Source: Paraphysomonas bandaiensis
Taxonomy: Eukaryota; Chrysophyceae
Length of the DNA stretch: 64,000 bases
Assembly (NCBI GenBank): GCA_965644295.1
Contig: CBFFRP010000123.1
Span: forward strand, 459,033 to 523,032
Direction of reading: 5' to 3'
Shown here: in pieces, positions 1 to 12,655 of the stretch
Numbering within the stretch: the stretch's first letter is position 1
Layout: every line of letters begins with the position of its first letter
Notes under the pieces: model-generated
What the model saw: only the letters and a program-made list of their open reading frames with translations
Told to the model about the DNA's origin: nothing
Databases searched by the model: none
Made by a program: the position numbers and the translations under genes

Positions 1-1
1 G

Positions 2-3000
2 CAGACTCCTGCGGATATGGTAGCCCTGTCTTCAAAAAAGACGTATAAGGGGGATATTCCGAACACGTACGACATGAGTCGTGCTCAAGATGATCTAGCT
101 GACTCCTTTGGAATGGAAGACAAAGGGGCTCCAAGGGAATGGTGAGATTAGTTCAGCCGCAGTAAATGATCTGCTAACTGATGCGAACTGTAGGAACGAA
201 GAAATTCAGTCTATTCGAGCCGTTAAAACCAGTAATATGTCGGAGTATCTGATGAAACAGCGATATGCGCATAGAGTAAGTTACGTTATGTACATTCCCT
301 AGTAGTAATATGGAATAAACCGGTGTCATTATGTTTTGAAGCGCGTGTAATATATATCCGATATGTTGTAGATTATGCAGGAGTTCCAGGAGTCTTGTCG
401 CGTAGGTACTGTGGCCATTAGTCAGGGCCATGTCACAGCTGTAAACCCAATGGACCCTGAGGAGTCACAGGTTTTTGTATTCAACAACATCTTCTTCAGC
501 CGCGCTGTGGATGTACGTGAAACATTCAAAGTGTGTGAAGGCAATGAGGCCTGCAGAAAGTCTGCTGGACAGGACCTGAAGTGTCAGAAGTTAATTCAGG
601 ACTTAGGTTAGTCCTTTATCCCATGATCACCCTTTTAAACTATTTATATATAGGTGTAACGGGTTTACATACTGTTCTTACTGCTGTGATTGACTACAAG
701 GGTCAAAGATGGTTGGGTCAGAGTGTCATTCCCGGAATATTGCAAACGGTGAGTAAATGCTATTTCTTGTGGTCGGTTTTCGGCCTGACAGGTGCAAATG
801 GTTAGGGAGAGAGTGCAGCTCGGTTGATGTACGGTATTCTCGAAGATGGAACCAGACTTAAGGTACAAAGTTTACATGTAATGTATTTTTCTTTCCATTC
901 GAACTTAATATTTCATTCATCGAGTATGATAAAAATGTCATATTGTGAGATGAGTGAAGTCGTTGTTCGATACAATAGAGACTGACAAAGACCAAAATAG
1001 TCTTGTTTGGTGCTAAAGCACTCAGTCTTTGTCTCTTAGTCTATAGCCCACATTCAACGAACTCATTGTGTGTGTGGTGGAAATGGAGACATACATGTTA
1101 CTAATATTCTATTTGATACAGTGTAAAGCCGAGGGACTGGAAATAATGAAGGAGCTTGGGGAAAAGCTTGATTTGGCTGAGCGCACCGTTCCTGCTATTC
1201 CGGCTTCCATTCCTGGTTCCAAACTACCCAATAAAGAAGACCCAAACACTGCAATGTTGGGTTTTCTTGCAAGTGGCGATTCACAGGACAAAGTGATTCG
1301 GGTGGATGATAATGACGAAGTATATCCTCTGGACTCCCCGACTATTACGCATATTGGTCCTATCGAAGGAAAGCTGATTCGAGGCTCTGATGGTAGAGTA
1401 TATGTTCTTGAGATGGCTCGCCTGACCCCCAGGGATGCAAACTATGTGAAGGTTTATATATTTGTTGGAATTTTGTTGCAGTAATGATAGTGCACTAGGG
1501 ACCAAAAGGAACAGGCAACATTAAGGAATCTAGCTTGAATAAAGTAGACGATAACATTTGCATTGTGTACACTCTTAGAGACGAGCTGATTCGCACATTC
1601 CGGCAGGTACTGTTTTGTTTTATATATTACTGTCCGTCACTATCGAGCAGGATAGCACTATGAAACTCCGCCAAGCCGAAATGGTTAAACTTCTGGAGAA
1701 AATCAATCTCGAAAAGAAAGAAGAAAAGGAATCTGATAATAAAGAATTAGAGAATGGCGATGGAAAAGAACAACCCGCTGCTGAAGAGACAACTGAAGTA
1801 AGTGCAGCCACAAGTGGGACAGACGAAGGTGCCAAAAAGAAAGCGGCTCTTGCAGATGCAGAGTCCATATTTAACCCAGAGGTTATTCAGAAACTTCAGT
1901 CGCTTCAGACAGAGTTTTCTATTAATCCTAATTGCTTCCTTGAGAACCCATGTGATGTGGACGCAACTGTGGCAGAGGCCGACGAGAAGTTTGCGCGCGA
2001 GCTAGCTGACTTTTTGTTTAAAACCATTCTTCCAATGGTGACTGAATTAATCAGAATGGGAGAGGATAAGCCCCTTGATGGCAAAGCTTTAACTGATTAC
2101 CTTCATGGTCATGGCATTAACATGCGGTATTTGGGGGAGTTGTGCATGCGTGCCAGGGCTGAAGAAGCCATTGAAATGGAAAACTTGAAGAATAAGCAAA
2201 GACGAAAGAACCCGATGCCACTGTATTGGCTGGAACTTTTGGAAGTGGAGATTATTGCCCGTTGTATGAAGCATATGGTTAACGATATCCTTGGAGCTGA
2301 CAATTCTTTACGCGCAGCTCCAGCGAATGTTGTGTCCCATCTACTGAACCTTCTTCTAGGTACTGGTGAGAGCACAGTTCCACTTTCTGTGACAGAATCT
2401 CTCTCTCTGATCGAAAATCAGAAATCCGGAGATAAAAAGAAGAAGTCGAAGAAATCTGCTGGTGGAAAGGGAAGTGGTGCTGCCTTTGGTGTCACTGATA
2501 CATTGCCTTTCACCTCTGCATTCAATATGTCTAAGGAGCAGTTTTGGAAGAAATACACTCATTTGGCAGAGTCAAAATTTTTATACACCCACGCTCTAAT
2601 TCATAGGCACGAGTCTGGAAGCGATGCCTTCAAGAAGCAAGGACCATTCACGATATCCGCTAGACTCTCTAAATTGGCTATTCTTCGCCGTGTGTGCCAG
2701 ATTAGTGGCATTCGCATTGTTTGCAAAAATTACGACTTCTCATCTCCTGCCCCATTCGGCGAATCGGACGTTCAGGATATGTTTCCTATCATTAAATCAT
2801 GTGAGCCCGACAGTCCAGTTCCTGAAGCCAAGTACTTTTTGGAAGAATCTAAGGTCTTCCTGCAGCAAGGTAATGCTGCAGCTGCCTACGAACGAGCTCA
2901 AGATGCTTCGAGATATGTATCTCAGGTATTAATGCATCTCTTTATTGAGGACGATGTCTGAAATATCTGCTTTCAGGTGGTTGGCCCCATTCATCGTGAT

Positions 3001-3687
3001 TGTAGCCGTGCTCTTGAGATTATGTGCCAAGTTCTTCTTCACATCGGTGATAACAAGGCTGCCGTTAGCTCTCTGTCAAAGAAGCTCACGATTGATGTTC
3101 AACTTCAGGGTCTCGATAGCGCAGACACTATTCAGAATCACTTGAGCCTCAGCAGCGCCTATCAGGAACTCGGTAACTATGTTGCTGCTGCTGCTCATGT
3201 GCAAACGGCGATGTATATCATGAAGCTGTGCTGCGGCGAAGAGCACCCTGACATATCATCGGTATATCTTAGACTCTCTGGCATTTTTTATAGTGTAGGA
3301 AAGTTTGACACTGCTTTCAAATGTCTGTACACAGCGAAGTTGCTGGTAGACAGAAATGGCGATCAGGGAACGCACGCTCTGATATGTCAGAGCATGGCAG
3401 ATATCTACTCGCAACAAGATAACTTCAAGGACGCTATCACACTTCAAAAGCAGTGCTATGTCATTTCCCGTCAGCTATTCGGCGAAAGTGATCCTCGTAC
3501 ATCTGAGGCAAAGTCGCGCTTTGAGGTTCTGATTCGCAAATCTGCTGAAAAAAATGAAAAGCAGATTAATGAGAAAGCAGAACGACAGAAGACTGAAAAA
3601 GAGAAAAGCAATTCCATGTGGCTTGAAGATGACTTCGGGTCAAAGCCAAACAAAAAAGGAAAGAGCAAGAAAGGGAAGAAGAAATAG
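2..3687 (+). CDS. CLU: Clustered mitochondria protein (CLU/CLUH homologue), 5' end outside the window
   Basis: CLU/CLUH is a cytosolic RNA-binding protein that controls mRNAs for mitochondrial proteins and the spread of mitochondria. The visible part reads as nine exons: 2-141, 194-275, 381-606, 654-748, 806-862, 1122-1451, 1499-1606, 1651-2925 and 2977-3687. They total 1008 codons in one frame with GT-AG junctions. Recognisable CLU-domain stretches are REWNEEIQS across the first intron, FVFNNIFFSRAVDVRE, VDYKGQRWLGQSVIPGIL and DGRVYVLEMARLTPRDANY. TPR-like helices follow in exon 9 (for example LSLSSAYQELGNYVAAAAHV), as in the family. The C-terminus is a Lys-rich tail (KKGKSKKGKKK). The start codon and N-terminal ubiquitin-like region lie upstream of the window. 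The family is certain; individual exon ends are my reading from splice signals and frame. Confidence 0.95.
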
Positions 3688-5773
3688 AAACTGTAGAGAG
3701 GATTAGAACTCCTGCACTGATTGTATAACTGGAGTTTCAGTGGGAATCAGATGCACTCTTAGTTAGAAATAATCCCTTGTTAATTAATACATTCTTCCGA
3801 ATCACAACGAAGGCATAGTTATTTTTAATATATTTTTATGCATGTACGTACACAACGATATAGTTATATTTAACTACGGGTAAAAGAAAGATATTTTGTC
3901 ACGCGCTAAAAATTTGAATCGAGGGCTTAAATTCGGACAAGGAGCGATACTCCTATTAATAGGATTAGCATATGTGAATTATATTGTTCAATGAGCGATA
4001 TATATCACAAACTGAATTAATGATAGTATCTGTTGAGGATCAAGGATCGTCATCATAATGATCGTCATTGTCAGTTATATATGTAATATCTAATTTTTAT
4101 CCCTAGGTTGCATTGTAGCTTCTTCTCATGATATTGAAAACCTAATATGTATAACTTTCTTGATATTGGAGGAAATATGTGTTCCCTGATTAACATTAGT
4201 AAAAAAGAAAAGTATAGTTTGAAGTTAGTAGTATTTATAAGTATGCTTAGCGAACCTAAACTGGCATTAGCCAAAAAAATCATAAACTTTCAAAGCTCCT
4301 GATGGAAGCAATTGCGATGAATTGAATTTCGCAGACAAATGTAATGATGAATGTATGCTTTACTAGTAGTGCAACTGACTCGAATGCAGAGTGTATGATA
4401 TAAATTCAACCTAGAAATCAATGCTACAATTCCTATGTGGTTTTTGGTGGCTGCGTATCCGTTAGTTATTTCTCGTGATATAAAGAGTTTATCTACAGCT
4501 TCGAATCGCTCTCAAATAGCAGAACTCAACAAGTGCTACAATTTATAAAAGTTCTTTAATAATTTTCAGCAGATGTGGTATTTGAACACCACTATAATTT
4601 TCTTGAAGTAGTGTTTCAAATCCCTGGTTATGAGATAGATCTCTTGCATTCACATCAGACGAAGGATTGAATAAAACTTGGAATATTCAATATAATGCTT
4701 TTGAGAGTTGAGTCGTCCTTGTGGTTTTACTAGAATTGTGTATTATAATGAAACACATGCAAATGACTGTTAATGCCCTTATCAAAATACCGATTCTTGA
4801 AGTTGAATAACTATATATGCGAATATGAGCGTTCTATTCAATGTAATTTATTTTGAAAACGCTTTTTTGAGACATAATGGATTGCAATTGAGGCCCATCA
4901 TAACTCGTTTGAATAGAAATATAGGCCGAAATGACTTATATCTTATATCGTACATCAAATATCAATATCGGATCAAGAACTCAGCACTTTGATTTGAGAG
5001 TAAATCTGACGTGGATTCAAGGGCTATTGAAAAGAATGTTGGCAGAATTTATGTAAAAATGAGATCGCGAAAGAGCTTAAAAAAGGTTTCTCGTTCATTT
5101 GGATTTGAGCATATCATTAAGAATTTGTATACACTTAAGAAGTACTTGTGAACTTCTACATTATATACTAGTGTGATCGTTTATCCTATTTGGCCGTTGC
5201 AATCTCATTATTGTCACGTGCATTACTTGTGTAGATGCATTCAACATATAATATATAACAGTGCGCTTGTGAAGAGTAGGTATAATCATCCTTGATTAAC
5301 TTACTTTCACAGCTACACAAAAATTTAGTTCTTGGAAGAGATATAATACAATATGAAGCCCCTTAGCAATAAAATAATACTTCGAAACGCCAGAATATAT
5401 TATATTTTATGATTCCCCCTGAGCTGCTAATTCACGAGGTCAAATATATTAGCGTATAGATGGCATTTGTAGTATCTATATCTCCTCCATTATACATACA
5501 CCTATACAGTATTCTCCACTTCATAAAGTGTATTATAAGTACAGCACTATACTACAGATAGTAAGTTTCTCAGTAAATACACGATACACACATACCAAAG
5601 ACGAATCAAGGGCCTCGAAGAGTTTCCTCATAGAATCATATAGCAAAATATCTCCCCTGAACCTCATCCTGAGGAGGCATTCATTCGAAGACCAGCACTG
5701 ATAGTATGGAAGACAAGAGTTGATGCTGTATTAACACTCACATATACATGCGCATTCATCACTCTGTCTGATT
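3688..5773. other. Intergenic, A+T-rich; one dispersed-repeat copy
   Basis: No coding region, tRNA or other structured RNA is visible in these 2 kb downstream of CLU. The only recognisable element is a roughly 70-bp repeat at 4437-4506 that has a relative at 34950-35019. Confidence 0.6.
4437..4506 (+). repeat. Dispersed repeat, copy 1 (relative at 34950-35019)
   Basis: The two copies share ggtttttggtgg, tgcgta, tcgt/cgtcagttat and tttatctacagct in the same order and spacing, with scattered substitutions. They look like fragments of an old interspersed element. The family is not known to me. Confidence 0.7.
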
Positions 5774-6112
5774 TCATTCGAGCAGTTCACTTAGAGTTAC
5801 AGCGCATTCTCGATATATCGCGATGTATTCCACTAATCTTCTTTCAACTTCAATATAATTGGAAATTTTCAGTCGCTTAGCATCTGGATTTACAATGACA
5901 TCGTATTTACCAGCTTCATATGCCTTAAGATAGCCGCGCATGGTAGCGTCTTTAACTCCATTAGCCCTGCACCATGCTCCAAAATTTCTACGAGAACTTC
6001 CAAGCCACTTTTCACATAATTGCTTTTGAACTTCAAGAGTCAGTGATTTCCTTTTTCCTGACATACTGTAATATTTACTGACACTTTCAATATGTTTGTA
6101 ATTAAGCAGCAA
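5774..6112 (-). pseudogene. CENP-B/pogo-type transposase N-terminal fragment
   Basis: This is an open frame of up to 112 codons. The most likely start is the internal Met of MSGKRKSLTLEVQKQ. It has the look of a CENP-B N-terminal / Psq helix-turn-helix: Lys/Arg-rich start, LTLEVQKQLCEKW helix, FGAWCRANGVKDATMRGYLKA recognition region. No DDE catalytic domain follows, and the frame stops soon after a 25-bp segment repeated in inverted orientation at 6281-6305. I read it as the remnant of a DNA transposon. A small domesticated DNA-binding protein is possible but unsupported. Confidence 0.5.
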
Positions 6113-6305
6113 TATTTCCTGTTCAAAATTCCTGACACAGTATTTTCATGTATATATCTACATATATCTATTAGGGACAATGTTCTTTATTAGTACATTT
6201 CAGTTTTCCATTATAATTATGTGTGATGAAGTGTCCTGGACCAAAATCCGCGATATAAAAGGGTATCGCGATATACATACCGCGATATATCGAGAATGCG
6301 CTGTA
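5798..6305. repeat. 25-bp perfect inverted repeat (5798-5822 and 6281-6305)
   Basis: The reverse complement of 5798-5822 is identical to 6281-6305; its core reads cgagaatgcgctgta. Similarity continues weakly inward, with an atacat shared next to each arm. The arms enclose most of the CENP-B-type fragment, so they may be terminal repeats of a small DNA transposon or the result of an inverted duplication. I see no clear target-site duplication. Confidence 0.75.
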
Positions 6306-6487
6306 CTGCCTTGCCATGGGCGGCGTGACATGGAATCGAATAGATACAGGCAGCAAGATCAGAGTATACCGCCGTATACCCTACACAATACAATATAGAA
6401 TACTACGTATATACCTCAGTATCCTATCCGAAATACGCTGTAGTTTTATCCCAATTGAAAATATTATATTTTGGGTAAAACCAAAAC

Positions 6488-6496
6488 TATATAAAT
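6488..6496 (+). promoter_or_regulatory. TATA-like element of the U1 snRNA gene
   Basis: TATATAAAT lies about 24-32 bases upstream of the inferred U1 5' end at 6520, the usual spacing for a TATA box. The promoter role is inferred from position only. Confidence 0.5.
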
Positions 6497-6519
6497 GGCT
6501 GTAACACCCACTCTCAATC

Positions 6520-6690
6520 ATACTTACCTGTTCGCGGTTTGGGGCCGATCAAGCAAAGCCCTGGCCCCCCTTTGAGCAGGCCATTGCACTGGCGCAAGCC
6601 TGAGGTGCTGTAATTTGGGGTGAACATCCTTCGGGGTGTCTCAGCGGAATAATTTTTGACAGCTGGAGACTGCGCTTGTCGCGTCTCCTT
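6520..6690 (+). ncRNA. U1: U1 spliceosomal snRNA
   Basis: U1 RNA base-pairs with 5' splice sites and starts spliceosome assembly. The 5' end ATACTTACCTG is the universal 5'-splice-site-complementary end and matches the gtaagt donors seen in this window. Stem-loop I has a GGGGCC/GGCCCC stem around GATCAAGCA, the U1-70K-type loop. Stem-loop II shows GCC-ATTGCACT-GGC, the U1A-type loop. Stem-loop III is acatcc-TTCG-gggtgt with a UUCG tetraloop. The Sm site is AATTTTTG at 6651-6658. The terminal stem-loop IV is ggagac...gtctcc. The length of about 170 nt and the order of elements match U1. The 3' end is set by the last stem and may be off by a few bases. Confidence 0.93.
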
Positions 6691-7645
6691 CACACACATA
6701 CATACATTTATACATATATACATACATTCATGCAAGATACATTTTTACATATCCCACACAATATGAGTGAATCTTTCAGTTGAATTACTTTAATAGAGAA
6801 TTGATGATACCGCATTTCGTAGTGAAGGTATTAATCAGTTCATGAAATGGGAACTCTCTGTATCGCAATCTCAGATATGACTATGGATTTTAGTGTACTG
6901 CATAGATTTTTGATGTGATACGAGATTACATGGATGTCTGTCGTAACATTTAGAGCAGTAATAAAAGTATGTTGACTAAGTACTGCCAGTATGCTGCAGT
7001 TTGTAATATAAGCGAGTTGGGTTGTTCGTTCAATAATTATTATACCTATGCCTAATGTGTTATCATGCTATCCAAACGCAATCCTTGCATGCTGCGTATA
7101 CGCAGCACATGGAGCAATTATCACTCCATTATTATCTCACACGCTAATGTTTTGTTCGTCTATGCATAACGCTTACATGTTGTAGTGATAGTCGAAGTAG
7201 TGCTAGATGCAGAGTGCCGTGAAGTTAAGATTATATACACAATGGCTTCTTACTCTAGTGTGTAGTGTGTATTCCGATCAATAACTTTTCACGTCTTACT
7301 GCGCGTAGCAAGGTGCTTATGTCAAATACCAAAGTACCAGGAAAATATTATGCGCAATACCCAGGTGCCTGAAATATACATTTAAATTTCGGTAATCGGC
7401 ACTCTTTCCACAAACATAACATATAAACTGAATATCTGTATGGTAAATTGTAGCTTGGAAAAGCACACATGTGTTACATATTTGCTGTCGAAGTGCTTAC
7501 TCTTACATAACAGCTCCATGGAAAGAAACTGAAAAGTACGCGCATGAAATACTTGCTACGAACAACTACAAAAATGACTGGGCTAGTATCCAATTACAGA
7601 GCCAGTACCAACTGAAATGCAGACACGCAATACCATACTCTCCCT
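6691..7645. other. Intergenic between U1 and CYP51
   Basis: No coding region or RNA gene is recognised. The short open frames lack similarity to known families. A cacacacatacatacatttatac microsatellite-like stretch follows U1 directly. Confidence 0.55.
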
Positions 7646-9127
7646 TTAGATAAATGCATTAGGCAACTTCTTGTAACGCACCATAACATGATTCTTCGGC
7701 CCGACCACCATGGCGGTATAGTCCGGTTCGGGGAACTCTTTGTCAACAGGCTCTATCTTGAAGTTTCTGAGCAGTACTGACATGATAACTTTCACCTGGA
7801 GGAGACCAAACTGTTGGCCCATACAAGCGTGCATTCCACCTCCGAAAGCGAGATAGGCAAACTGCGTCTTCTGTTCGTTCCTCTCTGGACCGAAGCGCTC
7901 CGGTTCAAAGGAGTTAGGATTAGTGAACACAGACTCAAGTCTTGAGGCCGCAGCTGGGGAGGTCACACAGATGTCGCCCTTGGGAATGATGTACTTAGTG
8001 CCATTAGAAGTTGTCTCGATATCTTGCATCGCCATGCGCATAAGCATGATCAAAGGAGGATGCATGCGTAGAGCCTCTTTCACACAATTTTGAAGATAAT
8101 CCATTCTCCCAACCTATAACAAATAAGACACAACGTTGACTATAGTGGGCTATAATACCTCATCAAAATCAAGGTTTGCAGAGCGAGAGGGGAGCACTTC
8201 ATCCTGTTCCTCCATCACTTTATCCAGACACCGCTGGTGGAATATAAGAAACATAAGGGTCCAAGTCGACGTAATGGAAGATGTGTGCTGCCCAGCAAAA
8301 AGAAGGGCGATGAGAAGCCCCACAATCTCCTCATCAGTAAGCTTGCCACCTTCCTTGTACTCAAGGTCCATGAAAACCTGTAGAATATCTGTGCGGTCCG
8401 ACCCATCACCACCCTTGGCACGACGCTCAGCAATAACTTTAGAAAAGATCTTAATCATTTCCTGACGGGCTCTGTCGCGAATTCTATGTGCCTCAGTGGG
8501 AGCATTGGGAAAGAAAAAGGACAATGGGGTGACACCCTTGTCGAGATCGTGGTAAATCCTTGCTACATCCTCAAACATACCTTCTCTCACCTCATCACCA
8601 TGAAGACACCGTGAAGCAGTCAAAATAGTGAGTTCAGACAATGCATCTAAAATGTTGATTTCACCAGAGTCTCCCCAGCGCTTAAGGTATTGGATAGTCT
8701 CCATTTCAATTTTCGGAATGTAAGCCTTTAGACGATTTGAGCGCAAGGCTTGGGCCATGTGTTGCATCTGCTGCATTCGTTTCTTTGGCTCGGCGTCATA
8801 AACAACACCCTTACCAAACACAGGGGTCATAAACCCATAAACTTCAGGTTGACTCATGTAGTCATCGCTAAGACGAAAGAAAGGGGCTGATGTCTCCGGG
8901 CCGACCAAGAACGTAAGTTTTTTATGAAGCATAGGAACAGTGTAGAGTGGTCCAAATTTTTTGCGGCATATTTCAATAAAATTGATCGGGTTCTTAGCAA
9001 ACTCAATGTAGTTTCCAATGAGAGGGGCTCCGACAGATGCCAGTGGAGGGGAGTTGCTAGGCCGGCGGGAAAAGATAAAATAAGCTATGACAATAGCCAC
9101 TACAATGGCTACTACTACAGGAAGCAT
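7646..9127 (-). CDS. CYP51: Sterol 14-alpha-demethylase, cytochrome P450 family 51
   Basis: CYP51 removes the 14-alpha methyl group of lanosterol or obtusifoliol in the ER membrane, a core step of sterol synthesis. There are two exons: 8159-9127 and 7646-8113, with a 45-nt intron (8114-8158), giving about 478 residues. An N-terminal membrane anchor (VVVAIVVAIVIAYFIF) is followed by the CYP51 B-C region YGFMTPVFGKGVVYD. The I-helix is AGQHTSS, with His before Thr as is typical for CYP51. The ExxR motif is EALR and the heme loop is FGGGMHACMG with the Cys ligand. Length and motifs are normal for an active enzyme. It is divergent from the dioxygenase-like gene that starts at 9495. Confidence 0.95.
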
Positions 9128-9494
9128 TATGAATATGCCCTTGCAACTGATTCTTCAGTGATAATATAATATATATAATACTATCCCACTGCAAGATCAA
9201 GTATAGTTGAGATATGAATCACTCTGTTGGTATTGAAGAGGTTTTTTGAACTGAAGGAACCTGTGCTTGTTTTGTGTGGTTGTTGTTGGTGTTTAGCATG
9301 GACTGCTGAGTATGAGGACATGAAACCAAATGATTCCTATTGGAGAAGCTGTAGATACTGGGAGATATAGAGCAGTATCATGTGCTATACAGGTTGTATA
9401 CCCCTGGAATACAGTGGTATGTAAAATGGACAGGAGTTGAGTAGTTGTGATTTAAGGACACTCAGTCGCTAATATCTCCTCTATTTATGTGAAT
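9128..9494. promoter_or_regulatory. Divergent spacer between CYP51 and the PhyH-like gene
   Basis: This 367-bp spacer must hold the promoters of both genes. I see T/G-rich stretches but no specific motif I can name. Confidence 0.4.
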
Positions 9495-10689
9495 ATGTCG
9501 GAACCAAGTGACCATTGGCCAGATTATGTTGTAGGGCTTACGCTGTTTATGGTCACATCTATTGGTGTATCTCGATTTACTAGATCCCTTGTTAAGCGCT
9601 CTCAGAAGAACATACATATAGAAGACTTCCGTCGAGATGGTGTGGTTGTCATTCCTAATGTACTTTCCCCAGCCGAAGTCCAGGAAATTAGGAAATCTTT
9701 TCACGACTTTCTGGCAACACGAGGGGTACGTTTCTCATGCTGACACTGCACCATTGTAACCTATCCGAAAGTGTGATGTAGATAATTTGCCCGATACCGC
9801 AGATGCTCTGTCTTCTATGTCTTCGACCGGAGGTGCAGGTGGAATTTTAGATGTTTTCTACGAGCCTTGGAAGTTAAGAGTTAATGAGCATCCTAAAGTT
9901 GTTGATTGGCTTGTGTCCTTGTTGGGTGCATCGTACAGTAAATGTGTTGCTCCATTCAACCACCCGTACGGAGTATTTAATGCCCAGCAGGTGTATATGT
10001 ATATTGATAGAGTGTGCTTTAGGATTCCCAATGCTATTTCCTCTCGTTTTAAAGTTAAAAAAAAGAAAGGATTGCAGCGGTCTCTAACGCCGCATTTGGA
10101 TTGTTGCCCCCATCGAATGCATGAAAGCGACAAAAAAACTCCCAAGTGGCGACCAATTCAAGCTTTTATTGCTTTAACAGATACATTACATCCTAATGAA
10201 GGAGGCTTTGAGGCACATCCTGGGTTTCATATGCAGTTTGATGAGTGGTCGCGAAAAAGGCCTCCAAGTGAAGGTTATGGTGGCTTGCCTACCCCACCTC
10301 CATGCGTTGGGGAGTTTACTCCTATTCGTCCGCAAGAGGATAAGGAAATAATTGCTGGTATGATATGTTTACATTATAAATTGCTATGTATGATTATTTG
10401 GACAGGCATGAAACACATACCATGTCGTGCAGGTGATCTCGTATGCTGGGATTATAGAATTCCACATGCTAACGCCCGTCGGAATGATAGTTCAACCCCA
10501 CGGGAGGTCATATATATAGGTGTACTTCCAGGAATAGACATAAATCGACGGTATGCTGAGGAGCAGCTGAAATCTTTTAGAGAAGGTATTGTACCGACTG
10601 ATCAATGGCATGAGAGTACAGATAGACAGCCATGTATGCATGAGTTTACTGCGCTTGGTCGAAGAATGATGACTATCGATAGTTATTAG
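9495..10689 (+). CDS. Phytanoyl-CoA dioxygenase-like Fe(II)/2-oxoglutarate oxygenase
   Basis: Three exons (9495-9725, 9772-10357, 10406-10689) give 366 residues in one frame. A short N-terminal hydrophobic segment (VVGLTLFMVTSIGV) is followed by FRRDGVVVIPNVLSPAEVQEI, the usual start of PhyH-type domains. Iron ligands are visible: HLD in LTPHLDCCP (HxD) and the distal His in RIPHANARR, whose following Arg fits the 2-oxoglutarate-binding position. The FIALTDTLHPNEGGFEAHPG stretch is also typical of the fold. The substrate cannot be told from sequence; members hydroxylate fatty acyl-CoAs, small molecules or proteins. The ATG at 9495 is in frame; an out-of-frame ATG lies at 9487. Confidence 0.8.
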
Positions 10690-11184
10690 TGTAGAATTTT
10701 TAGTGTGTGAAATATATGCTCAATGTAATACGTACGCATTCTATTTAATTGACTCGAATGTCAGTATTGACTCTCATCTTCCATTCTTTATAGTATTTTA
10801 CACATCTACTTCGATGAAATACTGAGTGTATTTTCTCTAAACGTTGTAGATGAGAATCTCAGTCTACTTCAGCTATATCAAGGTTGATATATTAGTATTG
10901 CATCATATAGCCTATATATGAATACAGGAGTAGCCAAGCTAATTCATATCCCGCACAACCTATATCATATTACTGTAGTTATTTGTGCCGCTGCACACTG
11001 CACAGCGATTAAAATGACGACATGATGATGCTTTAATGCTTTTACACCCAATAATCGCTATTCCTACAAGACATGGAGTTATCTCTTCTTGATTCAGTAA
11101 TAGCATCAAATACGAGAACAAGGAAGAAAGCAAACTAGGCAACAATTACTCGTATGCATACAATTCACACATGCCTCAAATATT
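10690..11184. other. Convergent 3' spacer
   Basis: This non-coding stretch lies between the converging PhyH-like and TBC genes. Nothing recognisable is seen. Confidence 0.5.
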
Positions 11185-12655
11185 TTATATGTCTTCATAT
11201 TTTAGTGCCTTCCCTGATGTACTCGGTCTTCGATATGCTACATTATCATTATCATACAGAACGGGTGCCGAAGACGATCTTGAGCACCGCGTGAACATTT
11301 TTCTATCACTACTACTACTGCTGCTGGGGCTCAAAGGAGGGGTCGCCTTTTGCTGACTAGATATCTGGTGGCTACTGCTTCTTTGATTTCGCACGGGAGA
11401 TGGGAACACTTCAGAGGAAGGAAGAGCAGATGTGGAATGAGAGGGTCGTAACAGAGTCGTAACCGAGTTCTGAGACTTGTGCTGTTTTCCATTTCCCCCT
11501 TTGCCTCCGTCGCTCTGCACAATTAGTCGATCCTTTGGCTCGAACGCTTGTTTTACCGCTATATATTCTTTCTCATCAATATTTATGCACGAGACATGCT
11601 CAATTAGTTTCTCTGTATCAATACCTGGCGGGAGCTTTGCAAGATATCTTATAATCTCGGATGCATGACAAACCTCCAGTATCGCCTCGAACATTTTAAG
11701 GATAGCAATCGCGCAGCGAATAACGAAAACCTCACCGTCAATAAGATATGCATCCCACAATCTTGCTGTGGTATTCATTGGAAGGGCCTTTGAAAACACA
11801 GTCATTGACCAATCCATAAGAAATATCTGTGATGACACGCCTTCTTCTTGGAAATGACTATACAATGTTGGAATGTGAGATTCGAAAAAGTGGTCAAATG
11901 TGGATACATAGCCTGCAATGATATCTGGTTTTAGGCGATAGAAATCAAAAGTTATCCGTTTGCAGATCATGTTTGCAAACGTTTGAAAGGCTGTATATTC
12001 GTCAGCATAGTACACACACATTGCTGCCATGTAGCTCATTCCCTGGACATAACCTAGGTCTGGACGATAGCACGAGAATGTTCGCAATAAACTACCCAGA
12101 CTTGACGACAATGGGCCACTGGAGTGAAATACCTTGCCTGCAGATTGTTCTGCAAAGGTCCTTGGAAGGTCTTGCTCGATGGATACCATTGTCGCTTCTA
12201 GGCCTTGATACATTGTGCATAGATCTGATTGGAGCTATAAGCTAAAATAAAAATGCCACAACGATACACCCATACCGTTAATTTCACCCTTATCTTGACT
12301 TGTTGATTCAAAGTCTGCTTCTAACGCAGCCAGTTTATCCGCCCGATTCTTAAATATCAGATATAATTCCTGGTTTATCTGGAGGGGGTTTTCTATCAAT
12401 AGGCTCCAGGCCTTCCCCCTGACTGCTGCAGGTATTCCCTGGTAACAAAGGTTCCGAAGCGAACTATCATCTCTCGATATTGTTTCCCAGCTGTTGATGA
12501 TTTAAACATTAACTATGCTTTCCATTATATATATTGCAATTCAACCTAAAGAGCATTGTAATCCAGTTCCTGAGAGACTCCTTTGTCTGTGTCTTACGCT
12601 CATCGTCATCATCATCGTCAGCATTTAACATTCTTGATAGGTCGAAGACTATCAC
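11185..12655 (-). CDS. TBC-domain Rab GTPase-activating protein, TBC1D12/TBC1D14-like (5' end uncertain)
   Basis: TBC proteins speed GTP hydrolysis by Rab GTPases and so switch off membrane-traffic steps. Three exons are supported: 12546-12655, 12276-12490 and 11185-12224. The phases agree, and the introns are 55 and 51 nt. The domain starts with LRNLCYQGIPAAVRGKAWSLL, close to the TBC1D12/14 start. It holds the arginine finger (IEQDLPRTF) and glutamine finger (YVQGM), then FQEEGVSSQIFLMDWSMTVF and WDAYLIDGE. Both catalytic fingers are intact, so GAP activity is likely. A Ser-rich tail of about 120 residues follows. Exon 12546-12655 begins in phase 0, so at least one upstream exon is expected, perhaps in 12660-12920, but I could not place it securely. 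Confidence 0.88.
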
